Shown: one piece after another, positions 33,060-44,872 of the stretch
How the letters are laid out: the number at the start of each line of letters is the position of its first letter
How positions within the stretch are numbered: position 1 is the stretch's first letter
Assembly: GCA_964023275.1 (NCBI GenBank)
Contig: OZ029929.1
Coordinates: 12,264,927 to 12,328,926 of the forward strand
From: Norana najaformis
Taxonomy: Eukaryota > Annelida > Clitellata > Crassiclitellata > Hormogastridae
Direction: 5' to 3'
DNA: 64,000 bases
Notes under the pieces: generated by a model
What the model was told of the DNA's origin: nothing
The model's database searches: none
What the model saw: only the letters and a program-made list of their open reading frames with translations
Translations under genes and position numbers: made by a program

Positions 33060-34150
33060 ATTACTTACTTATTTACCATTTGATTTATGGAAATGGAAAG
33101 TCTGATCACAAGGAGTTTCTAACCGTGTGGGTCAGTTTCTAAACATCTATTGTTATTTTTTCTGCTAAAACTCTGTGAGGTTGTGCTGGACGAGACCACT
33201 GGAAACTACGGTGCCCTTTTGAGGTTTTCGAGCCAAAGAAACGTTCTGAAGGGTGCTATGTAAAGATTATCAAATACTTGCTGTCCAGTTCACACTTGTT
33301 TTTACATCTTTACATCTTTACTTTACATCTATTTCAGATTAGGGTACAGTGTGAATTGGTCCTGCATGTTGTTCATTGTTAAAGGTGCTACATAAATCAA
33401 AATCGTGTCTAGAATAAAAGGAACCCCAAGATAATTTACAGTAGCTGAAGTGTATTTTAAGACATTTTTTCATACATCTTAAACATTTATAGTAGAGGAG
33501 TCGAGAGCATTTATCCGGAAATTCATTTAAAACTTTTGAGCAAAACTTTTGCGATGTTTTTGTCCATATGAAGTAAAAGTTTTGAAACAATTCGTTCTTC
33601 TTTACGGAAAGTCATTATGGGTTTGAGTTACAAAGAAAATTAGAATTAAGTATTACTTTGATGTAATTTTAAAGGAACTGTTGATAAACTATAAAAATTG
33701 ATAATAGTTATTAAAGTTATTAAGAGTACATATAATTAGGAAATGAAACTTCTAGTTCACTTTAAATTTAAGAAATTTTTGCTCAATTTTTGCAAGTTTT
33801 TGTAAGGGTTTGTGTTTTTTGTTGACTCGATGTAAATTGTTGATCACGTTGTGGAAAATGGTGTTAATTGTTTGCTTTCTGCTTTCTTGTCTGCTTTTTT
33901 GACTATGCCATTAAAAATCGCTTGATGCGATGTTTGTCGTACGATGTTTGCAGTTCCAGAAAACAGCATTGATTAATTCACCATTTTTCATACGCGAGGA
34001 AAAATCGTTTATCTGTTTGTGTCGTGGAAATTGTGTGAGAAATTGAATTGTAACAAAACATTTATGTAGTGTCTTTTGGGCATCTCAGATTGCAGATAGT
34101 ACATGTGAATTTACGCTGAAGTATTTTTCTTCCACGAGTGGTTTTATTTG
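33060..34150. other. Gene-free AT-rich stretch
   Basis: I see no exon, RNA gene or strong repeat here beyond short ATCTTTACATC repeats (33305-33335). Part may be SELENON 3' flank. Confidence 0.45.
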
Positions 34151-34212
34151 GGCAATTTAAGTCTTTCACGTTTTGCAAATGATGTAGTTAGTAGACTTGC
34201 ACATAGAGGATC

Positions 34213-34450
34213 ATTCCTCTTCCACAGATCCTACCCTGATACCCCCTTCTTCCTCTTATCTGTCTCTGCTCTCCAACCCCAAACATCACCCACCGTAGCT
34301 GCCACGCTGTCTGTCTGCCTGACTCTTGGATCTTGACCCAGAACCGAACCCTTTTACCTATCGATTTTGTTTTGACTGAGCGCCTGTGAATAAGCTGGTC
34401 CCCGCGGCGCGGCTTTCGTTGGGCGCTGTAGAAATCTTGGAATTACGATT
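34213..34450 (+). mobile_element. CR1-like LINE 3' tail, copy 1
   Basis: From TTCCTCTTCCACAGATCCTA through TGACTGAGCGCCTGTGAATA to GGGCGCTGTAGAAATC and an ATTACGATT end. The same tail occurs at 43790-44308 and 52633-52960 (+) and in reverse at about 35035-35130 and 55780-55912. In the latter plus copies it is preceded by [21 protein letters not shown] coding, the end of a CR1-like reverse transcriptase. Confidence 0.75.
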
Positions 34451-34463
34451 TGTTCAAATCATG

Positions 34464-34805
34464 ACCATTTTGCTGTGCTGGCTATGTTGTTTTTAGCCGT
34501 TTGGCTTTTGTGGGTCATTTTTAGATTATGATGTCTTGGTGGCCATTTTGTTTGTGGTCATTTTGCTTTTGACAATCTTTGCAGTCATTTTTATGGCAGT
34601 TTTGTTTTGGTGGCCATTTTATTTTGCAGTCATTTTGTTTTGCCGGCTGTTGTGGTTCAGCTCCATTTTGGTTTAACTGTGATTTTGTTGTTTGGTGGCC
34701 ATTTTGTTTGGTGTTTCATTTTTTTCAGCCGTGTGTTTGGTGGCCATTTTGTTTCCCGGCCATTTTGTTTTGCTGGGTATGTTGGTTTGACTGCCATTTT
34801 GAACT
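34464..34805 (+). repeat. Degenerate repeat of GGCCATTTTGTTTTG
   Basis: A loose array of T-rich units with CCATTTTG or TCATTTTG recurring about a dozen times in 340 bases, several as GTGGCCATTTTGTTT. It resembles a decayed minisatellite. Confidence 0.75.
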
Positions 34806-35034
34806 GTGGCAATTATGGTTGAACATAATATGTTTGATTTCGTTTACTGTTTGCATTGCTGTTCCTCTGCTTCTGTGTATTATGCTAATAGGAATTGTGA
34901 TTAGACATTTGTAGTACTTTTATTGACTTTTCAAAAAATTTTAGAAAATATTTTTCAGTAAATGATTGGCAAAATCTTAAAATTTATCGTCATGTTTCAC
35001 AAAACTTAGTCTCACGGGTTAATTGTAATTGTAA

Positions 35035-35356
35035 TTGTGAAGCTCTATATTTATACAGCGCCCAAAGAAATCTACGTCGAGGGAATCGCCTTATTCACAG
35101 GCGCTGTCAAAACGAAATCGGTAGGCTGGTAAGTTCAGGTGCGGTTCGTGGTCGAGATCTAAGGATCAGGTAGGTAGGCAGTCAGATGGCTATGGTGGAT
35201 GGTGTTTAGAATTGGAACAGTGAAAGAGGATAGGATAGGATTTGTGGAAGATAAGTGTGCAGAGGATATATGAGGTGCAGTGTTGGTGAGTTGTTATAGA
35301 TCATTCTTCCCATTTCTCTCAGCTTAATCACAACCCACGCTAACAGCTCCTTTCCC

Positions 35357-35421
<65 letters not shown>

Positions 35422-35570
35422 CCTGGCAACCGGACTTGGTTCTTGACATGGCAACTTTGGACAGCCCCACTGACTTGACGCAGCGCTCGTGAATAAGCTG
35501 GTGCCCTACTCTTAGCTTTTAAGCAGCGCTTTGGAAATTTATTGTTTACGATTACGATTGGTCTATTAGT
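35035..35570. repeat. LINE tails and a (TC)n microsatellite
   Basis: Reverse copy of the CR1-like tail at 35035-35130, pure (TC)n at 35360-35416, and another tail fragment at 35470-35570 (GCGCTCGTGAATAAGCTGG). Confidence 0.8.
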
Positions 35571-36166
35571 TGCCGTAATTCTATCGGGAGGTTATTTAAG
35601 AGCCTGAGCTATGGAGCGATATCCAAATTTTATGGATGGGGTGACGGATGGGGGACGAATAAGCGTTAGAGGGGAAGAAGAGGGAGTTGAGAGGGGAGTT
35701 GAATTATAAATAATTTGTTCGCCGGGGTTTCAAATTATGTGACGAAACGTGAATGATAGCCTCCAATCAATCAGTAATTTCACCGACGTGTCGACGGTAA
35801 TTGTTTTGCTCCAGCAGATAATTCACTGCGCAGTTCCCAAGAATAACCGTTCCAGTAAATTATACAGAGGCATAAATTCACACGCATATAAAACATAGGG
35901 CTTTATTTACTTAGCTTTCGATGCCATAAGATGTCGTTAAACTGTTGGAATCTGATCTCTTCTTAACAGGCGCAGTGCATATGTTCTTTTACACAAATTA
36001 TTACAACAGTCTGTTAGTTATCTAACGCCTTTTATGTGCTTCACAAAATACTGCCTTTGCTTACCGAAGCGATATTAAATGCCAGTAAAAAGAAAAATGT
36101 TTATCAGTAAGCAGTCAGTGAGGAAACGTCCTGGGTGGAAATGTCCCGGGGAGATGTCCGGTTACC

Positions 36167-36440
36167 GTTATAATTATAACACTACTACAACAATGTTATG
36201 CTTATAACCGTGTTATTTCAATGTTATAATTATAACCGTGTTATAACAATGCTATGGTTATAACCGTGTTTTACCAAAGTTAGAATTATAACCGTGTTAT
36301 TACAGTGTTATGATTATAACCGTGTTATAACAATGCTATGATTATAGCCGTATTATAGCAATGTTATAATTAAAAACCGCGTTATAACAATGCTATAATT
36401 ATGACCGTGTTATAATATTGTCATAATTTTAACAGTACTA
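36167..36440 (+). repeat. 28-bp minisatellite
   Basis: About nine units of 28 bases, typed by ATAACCGTGTTATAACAATG. The unit is internally near-palindromic (TTATAATTATAA). Confidence 0.92.
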
Positions 36441-36539
36441 TAACAGTAGTTCACGGATAGTTGTCGTCTTTGGTTTGAAAGACCTGTCAACTGAGGTACA
36501 GAGACGATGACAACAACGACAGAGACATTTTCCTTACGC

Positions 36540-36622
36540 TGAACAACTGATGCACCTGGATTCGAACCCCAGTTGCAGAGGTTCAGAGTGAACTCTCATC
36601 GCCCACTGCGCTATCACGTGTC
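36540..36622 (-). mobile_element. tRNA-derived SINE head overlapping a gene's C-terminus
   Basis: The minus strand reads GATAGCGCAGTGGGCGATG (A box) and, 25 bases on, GGGGTTCGAATCC (B box). Copies with tRNA-like heads are common in the window, and this one has no closed acceptor stem, so it is a SINE rather than a tRNA gene. The stop codon of the gene at 36583-38439 lies between the two boxes. Confidence 0.65.
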
Positions 36623-38439
36623 GTCTGCCAAGATGCCGCCTGCTCCCTCCGCACCTCAGCCTCACTAGTCTCTCCCTTGAGCAAACGATGCAGGAGGTTC
36701 TGACGGGAACTGGACGAGTCACGCTGCTTCCGGATTAGGAAGGACCTCAAACTGGTTGCTCCGCGCTGGGCCGGTCTGGGCGATGACGGAACAACGGAGG
36801 GTGGTGACCTCGACTCTCCCGCCCTTCCGTTCCTCAGCTCGGCATAGATGACGTCACTACCCCGGTTCGGCTCCCGTAGAACTACTTCCGCCTGCAACAT
36901 GGCGGCCAGCACTTCCGCTCGACCGACTGCGCATGCGACCCCGACGTTGTCCTTCGCGCATGCGTCCCTAGCAGTTCCCTTCGCGCATGCATCCCCGGCA
37001 GTTCCCTTTGCGCATGGGTCGTCCAATTTCGTGCTGAGGCTTTCGAGGACGGGTTCGCTGCCGATTTTAGGGAATTCCCGACGGCCGTGGGAAATTTCCA
37101 AATCCGGTATAAGTACTCCCGACGTCCGGAAATCCCGACCGTCTTGGGTTTTTCCCCTCTCCGGAGAATCCCTAATGTTCGTCGGTCGGTCGTTGGAGGG
37201 AGGGTCGCATACTGACGTCACTTGTAGCACGTTCGACGACGCAGCGACCCACCTCACCGGAAGTTCGATCCTACACGACCCTTCAGGAATTCCCGCGCTA
37301 CATGTCCTTGACCTTAACCTTGAGCTCTTTCTGGGTACGTGGTCTTTGTCGTCGTCGCTCGACTTCCGCTTCGATGCGCTTGGAGTGGCGACCAGAACCA
37401 GTTCCGGTTTCGCAACTTCCGGCCGCGCGTCCGCTTCGGGTGCCTGGCGAAGGACCTCGCAGAGCAGAACGTCGAACAGTTCCTCCGAATCCAGACACGA
37501 AGACCGGAAGTCTGAATCGGTAGTGGCGCTTCTGCTGGCAACATCTAGCGGCGACGCGCAACCGGAAGAATGAGTCCGGTCTGCTTCCGGTGGCTCGCAA
37601 CGGTCCAGCGAGGTCCGGTCGATGGGAAAGATGGGTGAAATGGAACGATTGTCCAGAGAAATGGGTTCAACGGGGTGCATTGGGTCGAGGTCAAAGTTCA
37701 TAGCGTCCTTTGAGAAGATTCGCTGTCCGTCAAGACTTGTCTCGTCTTTGTCGTCAGGGATGGAACTTCTTGGCGGTTCTCTCGGACTTCCGGCGGAGGA
37801 TTCCTTCCAACGCCCTGCCGGGTCACCGAGTGCGAGTTCCGCTCCGTCGAAGGCGTCTTCCGGAAATACGTCACAGGAAATTAGGTCGTCGAACATCCGG
37901 TCGGCGGGTCGCGAACCTTGAATCCAGTCGCAGAAAAGGAAGTCCGCTAGCAGGCTGGATCCGGTCGCCAGGGACATTTCCGATTCCAGCTCCGATTCCA
38001 CTTCCGGTATTGACCCTGGTCCCATTTCCTGCATCAGCTCCATTTTGAAGTCCGCGCTCAGTTTCTGTTCAAGCCTGAATTCCGGTTCGAGCGCCATTTC
38101 CGGTTGTAGAACCATTTCCGGTCTAAGGTCTACTTCTGTTTCGGGTCTAAATTCCACATCCGGTCCGAATCCTTCTTCCGATTTCCACGATTCGGCGCCG
38201 AACCTCACTTCCGCCTCGCTATCGTCCAACTCATTCCCCAGACCTCGATACGGACTCAACAGCCAGCAGCTTCCGTATCCGGCGGAAGGATCGAATCCCA
38301 GTGATGCGGAAATGACGTCATTCGATAGGTCGTCATCGTTCGTCGACCAGTATCCGCTCGACGGGGAGTCGGGCGTCGTTGTCATAGCAACGCATCCTCT
38401 GCCCGATCCATCCTCGCCGTTGAGAGATACGGTCTCCAT
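36583..38439 (-). CDS. Uncharacterised acidic protein with an LxxLL motif
   Basis: 618 residues from ATG 38439. The exon probably begins at about 38481, after the acceptor CTTTGTTACACAG, and the frame stays open between acceptor and ATG, so the true start may lie in an upstream exon. The protein is acidic and Ser-rich, with a run of xPExx/LxPEM repeats at about residues 85-130, three CAKGTA-type repeats at about 480-500, and a basic C-terminal block with LLHRLLKGE at about 583-591. That LxxLL motif is the kind bound by nuclear receptors. The last 11 or so residues and the stop come from a tRNA-type SINE; a donor-like GAG/GTGCGG at about 36655 offers a spliced alternative. GC content is higher than the surroundings. 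I do not recognise the family; nuclear coactivator-like function is only a guess. Confidence 0.65.
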   Translation of the reverse strand: METVSLNGEDGSGRGCVAMTTTPDSPSSGYWSTNDDDLSNDVISASLGFDPSAGYGSCWLLSPYRGLGNELDDSEAEVRFGAESWKSEEGFGPDVEFRPETEVDLRPEMVLQPEMALEPEFRLEQKLSADFKMELMQEMGPGSIPEVESELESEMSLATGSSLLADFLFCDWIQGSRPADRMFDDLISCDVFPEDAFDGAELALGDPAGRWKESSAGSPREPPRSSIPDDKDETSLDGQRIFSKDAMNFDLDPMHPVEPISLDNRSISPIFPIDRTSLDRCEPPEADRTHSSGCASPLDVASRSATTDSDFRSSCLDSEELFDVLLCEVLRQAPEADARPEVAKPELVLVATPSASKRKSSDDDKDHVPRKSSRLRSRTCSAGIPEGSCRIELPVRWVAASSNVLQVTSVCDPPSNDRPTNIRDSPERGKTQDGRDFRTSGVLIPDLEISHGRREFPKIGSEPVLESLSTKLDDPCAKGTAGDACAKGTARDACAKDNVGVACAVGRAEVLAAMLQAEVVLREPNRGSDVIYAELRNGRAGESRSPPSVVPSSPRPAQRGATSLRSFLIRKQRDSSSSRQNLLHRLLKGETSEAEVRREQAASWQTTRDSAVGDESSL

Positions 38440-38519
38440 GGATACCTCTCCTCCTTCTCCTGCTCCGCCTCCTCTGCTGACCTGTGTAACAAAGAAACAG
38501 TAGGGTAGTCGCTTAAGCT

Positions 38520-38880
38520 GTTACCCGAAGAGACCGCCATGAGCATGAATTATTAGCGACTTCATTTTCTCAACCTCGGCATATGAATAATTGCTCATCC
38601 CCTTAATCTAACCGTAGGCAGACATGGCTCTGAAGTATTAGCAACTTCATTTTCTTGACTTCGGTCTATGAGGGCGGATGACCAGTCCTCTCCCTTGCTA
38701 CATGATATTCTCATCGACAGTTTAATGTACTCATTTTGTAGCCGAGTTGTTCGCCAGGGGGCCTAAGTGAAGGTGAAATCTCGGAACATTTTTATGCCCT
38801 AGCGGGAATTTGAACCTCGAACTCTCGACCGATAAGTCCAGCATGCTTACCACTAGACTATCGGTCTCACCCTATGTGAT
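38520..38880 (-). mobile_element. tRNA-derived SINE, near full length
   Basis: Minus-strand head with GATAGTCTAGTGGTAAGC (A box) and GAGGTTCAAATTCCC (B box) near 38870-38790. The body ends with GCCGAGGTTGAGAAAATGAA. The same family is at 52126-52385 (+), with tail fragments at 56215-56310 (-) and 58083-58195 (+). Confidence 0.7.
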
Positions 38881-39191
38881 AAACCGACATCTTAATTACG
38901 TTCAGGCCACCTGTCGACGGAACTTGGTTTGAAACAAAGCTTCTTCGTCATCCTTTTACTTTTGTGAAACGTCGAAAAAATTCCAACAGGATCTTCTCCA
39001 TGAATTTTTGTAGAAAGAGGAACAAGAAGAATTAGGAAGACATAGACAAAATGATAGACGGAATGAGACAAATTGTGCGAGAGACTGAGAGTAGAAAAGA
39101 TTTCTCTTCCTCTCCCCTTCTCCCTCTCTCCCTCTCTCACTCTCCCTCTCCTTCTCCCTATCTATCAGTCTGTGTGTATGTGTGTCGGTAT

Positions 39192-39725
<534 letters not shown>

Positions 39726-40283
39726 TCTTGTAAGCGAATGAAGAGAAATATACAGACACACAGACACACATACAAACAAAAAGACAGCCAGCCAGCCAGA
39801 CAACAGACGCAGGAAGAAGGAATGGAGAGCAAAGAGAGAAAAGAAAAAGAACAGATTGAATGTGTATGACTGGAAAAATAGAAAGAAATCTGAAGGTTTA
39901 TAAACAACAAATTGAGAAAAATTGATAATGGAAGGAGAGTGACAGACAGACAGACAGACAAACAGACAGGCAGACAGACAGACAGACACACACACTCCAC
40001 TGAGAAACAGAGACAGCGACGAAGAGAAAGACATCCAGAAATGGCAGTGAGTGAGAGAGCCTCGGAATTTTTACGATCGCTTCTGTCTAATATGAAGCGC
40101 AGCGGAGCCGAAGAACAAAAAAGACGAGTAAGAAGACGAGGACAAAAACAGGGAGACAGTGGAACAGGCAGAGAGACAACGAGACAGATGGAGAGAGAGA
40201 CAGGTCCATCAAATCAGCAGCATCCGATGGAAGGCGGTCCCACATAAAAGAAACCATCTCATCTTGTATGTATATAGAAATTG

Positions 40284-40286
40284 TAG

Positions 40287-40326
<40 letters not shown>

Positions 40327-40463
40327 ACTTTATTTGGAATGGTTATATATATATCTTAATTCCATATATATATGATATATTTCTTCATTCCATATATATG
40401 ATATATTTCTTCATTCCATATATATATATAATTTATATATATATATATATATATTAATTACTT
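40284..40463 (+). repeat. (TA)n and AT-rich tandem repeats
   Basis: Pure TA at 40284-40322, then AT-rich units containing TTCTTCATTCCATATATAT in tandem, then TA again up to 40455. Confidence 0.9.
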
Positions 40464-40491
40464 ACAACGCGCCAGTGTCTAATGCACAAGG

Positions 40492-40657
40492 CAGTGGCGG
40501 ATTTAGCTATAAGTGTGTGGGAGGTCCCCCTAAACCCCACCCTCTTGGCTATATGCAAACGCCCCACAGACTTGACCCGTGCATGGTGGACCGCCAGAAC
40601 ATGGCGCCCCTCTAAAAAATCCACTGCCCCATGCCAGCAATCCTGGAGCCGCCACTG
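40492..40657. mobile_element. hAT-type MITE with 8-bp target duplication
   Basis: A 166-base element with terminal inverted repeats CAGTGGCGG and CCGCCACTG, flanked by perfect 8-base duplications GCACAAGG (40484-40491 and 40658-40665). It has no coding capacity. Terminal CAGTGGCG with 8-bp duplications is the hAT signature. It is inserted in an older LINE-tail sequence (GTGTCTAATGCACAAGGCAT). Confidence 0.9.
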
Positions 40658-40759
40658 GCACAAGGCATCAACCGATGGCGCACCAAAAACCAAGTCGCAA
40701 ACAGGTCAAGATTTGTCCACTAAGACACACAGTGTGCTAAATATACCAAACTATAGCCC

Positions 40760-42430
40760 CTGGGTATGTATGTGTGTGCATATATATATGTATGTATGTA
40801 TATATATATATATATATGGTGTATGTGTGTAGATGTATATATATATACAGTCTATATATGTATGCTATATATATTTACATGCATATATACTATAAATACT
40901 CTATGTACATATATGTAGACCTATATAATTATGCGGTCGATTCGAGGTCCATGGCTTGGAAAGTAATGGTGTCGTTAATCTGGTTCGGCCCAAATGAGAA
41001 TTGGAGATGAGCCCCGGATGCGGAAAGAGACGACCGATCGTCCAAGAATCAACATAATTATACAGACGACGTGGTTTGCCATCCGGTCGCCAGGGGGCTT
41101 TGTATGGAACGCCGAGAGGCGAAGAATTCCTAAGCGAGTGTCGTTCACAACGCCACCTGGCGTTCGACGAAGCTCTCCCACCGTGCCATGCATTGCGGGT
41201 GACAATACAAGCGTCTGGTTACCAAAACGATAATGGGCTGCTTACCAAACGGTAATGGCGGTGAGGAAAAACGTTCATAGCGATTGGTATGCAGGTGGCT
41301 TGCTGTTATTGTGAGCGCACAATGGCATGCTTTACATTTGTCCAACAGGAATTTGAATGGAATATATCTTAGCGAATTCTAGAAATTAAAAAATGGCCGA
41401 GCGCATTGGAATTGGACTTGTTACGGTCGAGGTTTTGTCAGTGACCGTAACAGCCATAAATGAAAAGATAGTAGCAACTGGAATTTCAGGGTTTTTAGAT
41501 GGACCTCGAAAAGGGGAGTTTTTGTTGTTGTTTTGAGAGGTTGTGAAGATATATTTGTTTTTTTTTTAAATTAAGGAAGTTGAACCGGTATAGATCGTAT
41601 AGATGGTAACAGGTTATACAGAGGGATAAGCAGACAGACAGACAGGCAGACAGGAAGGCAGGCAGACTAGACAGTGGCGTAGCTAGCCTTCCGAAGGCCC
41701 TTGTGCAAACTGAATGCGATGGGCACCCACATCAACTTCCCTCTGTTTCCACGTCTCACTTCTCTAAATTTTCGTTGCATCAGCTTTGGTCATTTTGCTT
41801 TAAGTAATTGAGCAACCGAGCCTTAACCTACATACATATGTATGTATATACATACACACATACATACTTATATACATACATGCATACATATACACATACA
41901 TACATACTTACATACATACATATACATACATACATACATACTTACATACATACATACTTACTTACATACATACGCATAAACATACACATACAAACATGCA
42001 TACATGCATACATACATACATATATACATAATTGTAATAAAGTACATATATAGACAAACGGTGTCCCATAGACTGTCTGTTCCACGTGTTGTTTGTCCGT
42101 GCGTAGCTATTACCATCTGATGCGAAATGCCTCTTCAGTCAAACTGTCATCTTTACTAATGACACACACCCCACACATCACATACGTACATATATATATA
42201 CATGCATATATATACATAGATATACATATATATACATACGTATATGTACGTATATATATATATATATATATGTTATATAATGATTACATTTGCATGCATT
42301 TAAATATTGGAACATATCACCTATATATATACATAGATATACATATATATACATACATATATGTACATATATATATATGCTATATAATGATTACACTTGC
42401 ATGCATTTAAATATTGGAACATATCAGCCT
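40760..42430. other. Microsatellites and unassigned sequence
   Basis: TATG/TA repeats at 40770-40925; unassigned mixed sequence at 40935-41640; ACAT repeats at 41828-42032. An AT-rich block of about 110 bases is duplicated in tandem (about 42209-42320 and 42322-42427), each copy ending with TTTAAATATTGGAACATATC. No exon is supported. Confidence 0.7.
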
Positions 42431-42544
42431 ATAAACATTATAAATGACCGATATCTGTAGGGTCACGCAAAGGTCGAGTTTATAATTTATCCCGGCATAT
42501 ATTTATTACTGCTACAGCTACAGCTATTAATTGCAAATATACAC

Positions 42545-42743
42545 GGTTTTACATAGAGACCGTGTGGCCTCAACCCTGCTCATTTTGCAATGAATTTATG
42601 GGGTGAGATCCTTCACCACCGCTGCCCGTTTGAATGGGCGCCACGACCCTACTATTTTAATCTCTTAAATATAGCCACTACTACCGATATTCGAACCGGC
42701 ATCCTCACTACTACTACTACTATTACTACCACTACCACTACTC

Positions 42744-42835
<92 letters not shown>

Positions 42836-42935
42836 GTTGTTATTATTAATATCATTATAATTATTATTATTATTACTTTTATTATTATTATTATAAATTA
42901 TTATTTTTATTTTTATTATTATTATTATATAAATG
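42545..42935. repeat. SINE fragment (-) followed by (ACT)n and (ATT)n
   Basis: 42545-42665 is the reverse complement of the SINE body at 14780-14900. It runs into pure (ACT)n at 42735-42835 and ATT/TTA repeats to 42935. Confidence 0.85.
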
Positions 42936-43207
42936 ATAAGCCGATGTGAGGCATGAAGAAGGTGGGTTAATGAATATGCATTGCAACACACACACATACT
43001 TATAAGTTATATATTCATATATACATATGTATTTAACAAATGTATGTGTGTAGGCCTATATCAATATTTATGTAAAACGATGCCATAAACCGCGCAGCCT
43101 ATGCAGCAAAAATAGCATCTGACATACAAATCGGTCTATATCTTGTTTTACAAGTGTTACTATAAATATAAATACACACTCACATAAATATATATATATA
43201 CTGAAAT

Positions 43208-43238
<31 letters not shown>

Positions 43239-43789
43239 GTAATATAATCGGGTTGGATATAGACAAGGTATTGCTGCAGAACGCTTAAACACTAGAAACG
43301 TACAATATGACGGTAAATATTAGACAGCTATCGTGCAACATAGCCTATAAATTTCGAGTGTGAGTATGAGGTTTCATCCTGCCGTTTGCAGGTGGCGCCA
43401 CTTATGTTTCGCTTGATATTTCTGCCGTCACTCTATACGTGATCGGTCGTCTGAATTACGATTGGACTTAGAGCCGCGCCAGAAGGCGCCGCACGCATTA
43501 TGCCGAGTGTCAACGCATGCGCGGCCAACAGATTTTCGTGCAGAGGAGGGATTTCCGCCTTTGCTTTTAAACTACCGTACTTGGAAATAATCCTGGCTCC
43601 CGGCATTTGGAATTTAGCCTGGATTCGCTTGTTCTGAATCGTATATAGAATTTGAAATCCTAGATTCGCCGATGGATGCCTTTAAAACGTCTAGCAGTTT
43701 TGAAAAGCTGTATCCACTCCGCTTCGAATTGCCTGGGTCCATACAAGCCTTTGTATCAATGCATCGGCACTTGCACTTTTTGAACGGGC

Positions 43790-44308
43790 CTTTCACTCAA
43801 AACTTAAAACATTCCTCTTTCACAGATCCTATCCTGGCACCCCTTCTTCCTCTTATCTGTCTCTGTCTGTCTCTCTGTCTCTGTCTCTCTCTGTCTCTCT
43901 CTCTCTGTCTCTCTCTTTCTCTGTCTCTCTGTCTCTCTGTCTGTGTCTCTCTGTCTGTGTCTCTCTCTCTGTGTCTCTCTGTCTGTGTCTCTCTGTCTGT
44001 GTCTCTCTGTCTCTGTCTCTCTGTCTCTGTCTCTCTGTCTCTGTCTTTCTCTTTCTCTCTGTCTCTGTCTTTCTCTTTCTCTCTGTCTCTCTCTTTCTCT
44101 GTCTGTCTGTCTGTCTGTCTCTCTTTCTGCTCCAACCCCAAACACCACCACCCATAGCTGCCACGCTGTCTCTGCATGACTCTTGGATCTTGACCTGGAA
44201 CCGAACCCTTTTGCCTATCGATTTTGTTTTGACTGAGCTCCTGTGAATAAGCTGGTCCCCGTGACGTGGCTTTCGTTGGGCGCTGTATAAATCTCGGGAT
44301 TACGATTG
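43790..44308 (+). mobile_element. CR1-like LINE 3' tail, copy 2, with internal (TCTG)n
   Basis: Same tail as 34213-34450, but the short T/C stretch after CCTTCTTCCTCTTATC has expanded to about 270 bases of TC/TCTG repeat (43858-44130). The shorter versions at 34255 and 52700 show where the expansion happened. Confidence 0.85.
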
Positions 44309-44394
44309 TCTGTTGGATTAACAGGTGTTGTTTGCGGATAATCCCCTGACGCCTAGAGATAAAAACGTAGTCATTTATGTTGCGCCAGACAATC

Positions 44395-44740
44395 TGTGAC
44401 ACACGATGGCTGATTGGTCGAGTACTCGCCTCACAACTCGCACGGTGTAGATTCGAGCTTTCGCTCGATTCACAGCGCATTTTAGAGGCCTTGAAGGTGC
44501 TTTAAAATATCCGCATACATATATACTTATTATAAATACATACATACATACAACATTACATACATACATACATACATATATACATGTGTACATACATAAA
44601 TACACGCATCATTCCTATAACCATCCATGCATACACTTAGTGCATACCTGCATACATGAATACATTCAGACATACATACCACATGCATACATATACACAG
44701 ACCTACATACATTCATACACACATACATGCATAGGGTCAC
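44395..44740 (+). repeat. tRNA-like SINE head and (ACAT)n
   Basis: 44400-44465 has GATGGCTGATTGGTCGAGTA (A box region) and AGATTCGAGCT (B box). The sequence then passes into ACAT repeats at 44536-44735. Confidence 0.6.
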
Positions 44741-44744
44741 TGAG

Positions 44745-44872
44745 GGTCACTGTTTTGTCACTATCCTCTTGTCACTACAATGTTTTGTCACTATCCTCTT
44801 GTCACTATAATATTTTGTCACCATTCTCTTGTCACCATAATATTTTGTCACTATCCTTTTGTCACTATAATA
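44745..44872 (+). repeat. 30-bp minisatellite, four copies
   Basis: Four units of type TTTTGTCACTATCCTCTTGT, each with the smaller motif TTGTCACTA twice. Confidence 0.9.

Noticed and set aside
41671..41700. CAGTGGCGTAGCTAG as the end of another hAT MITE
   Set aside because: I found no matching inverted end or 8-bp duplication nearby.
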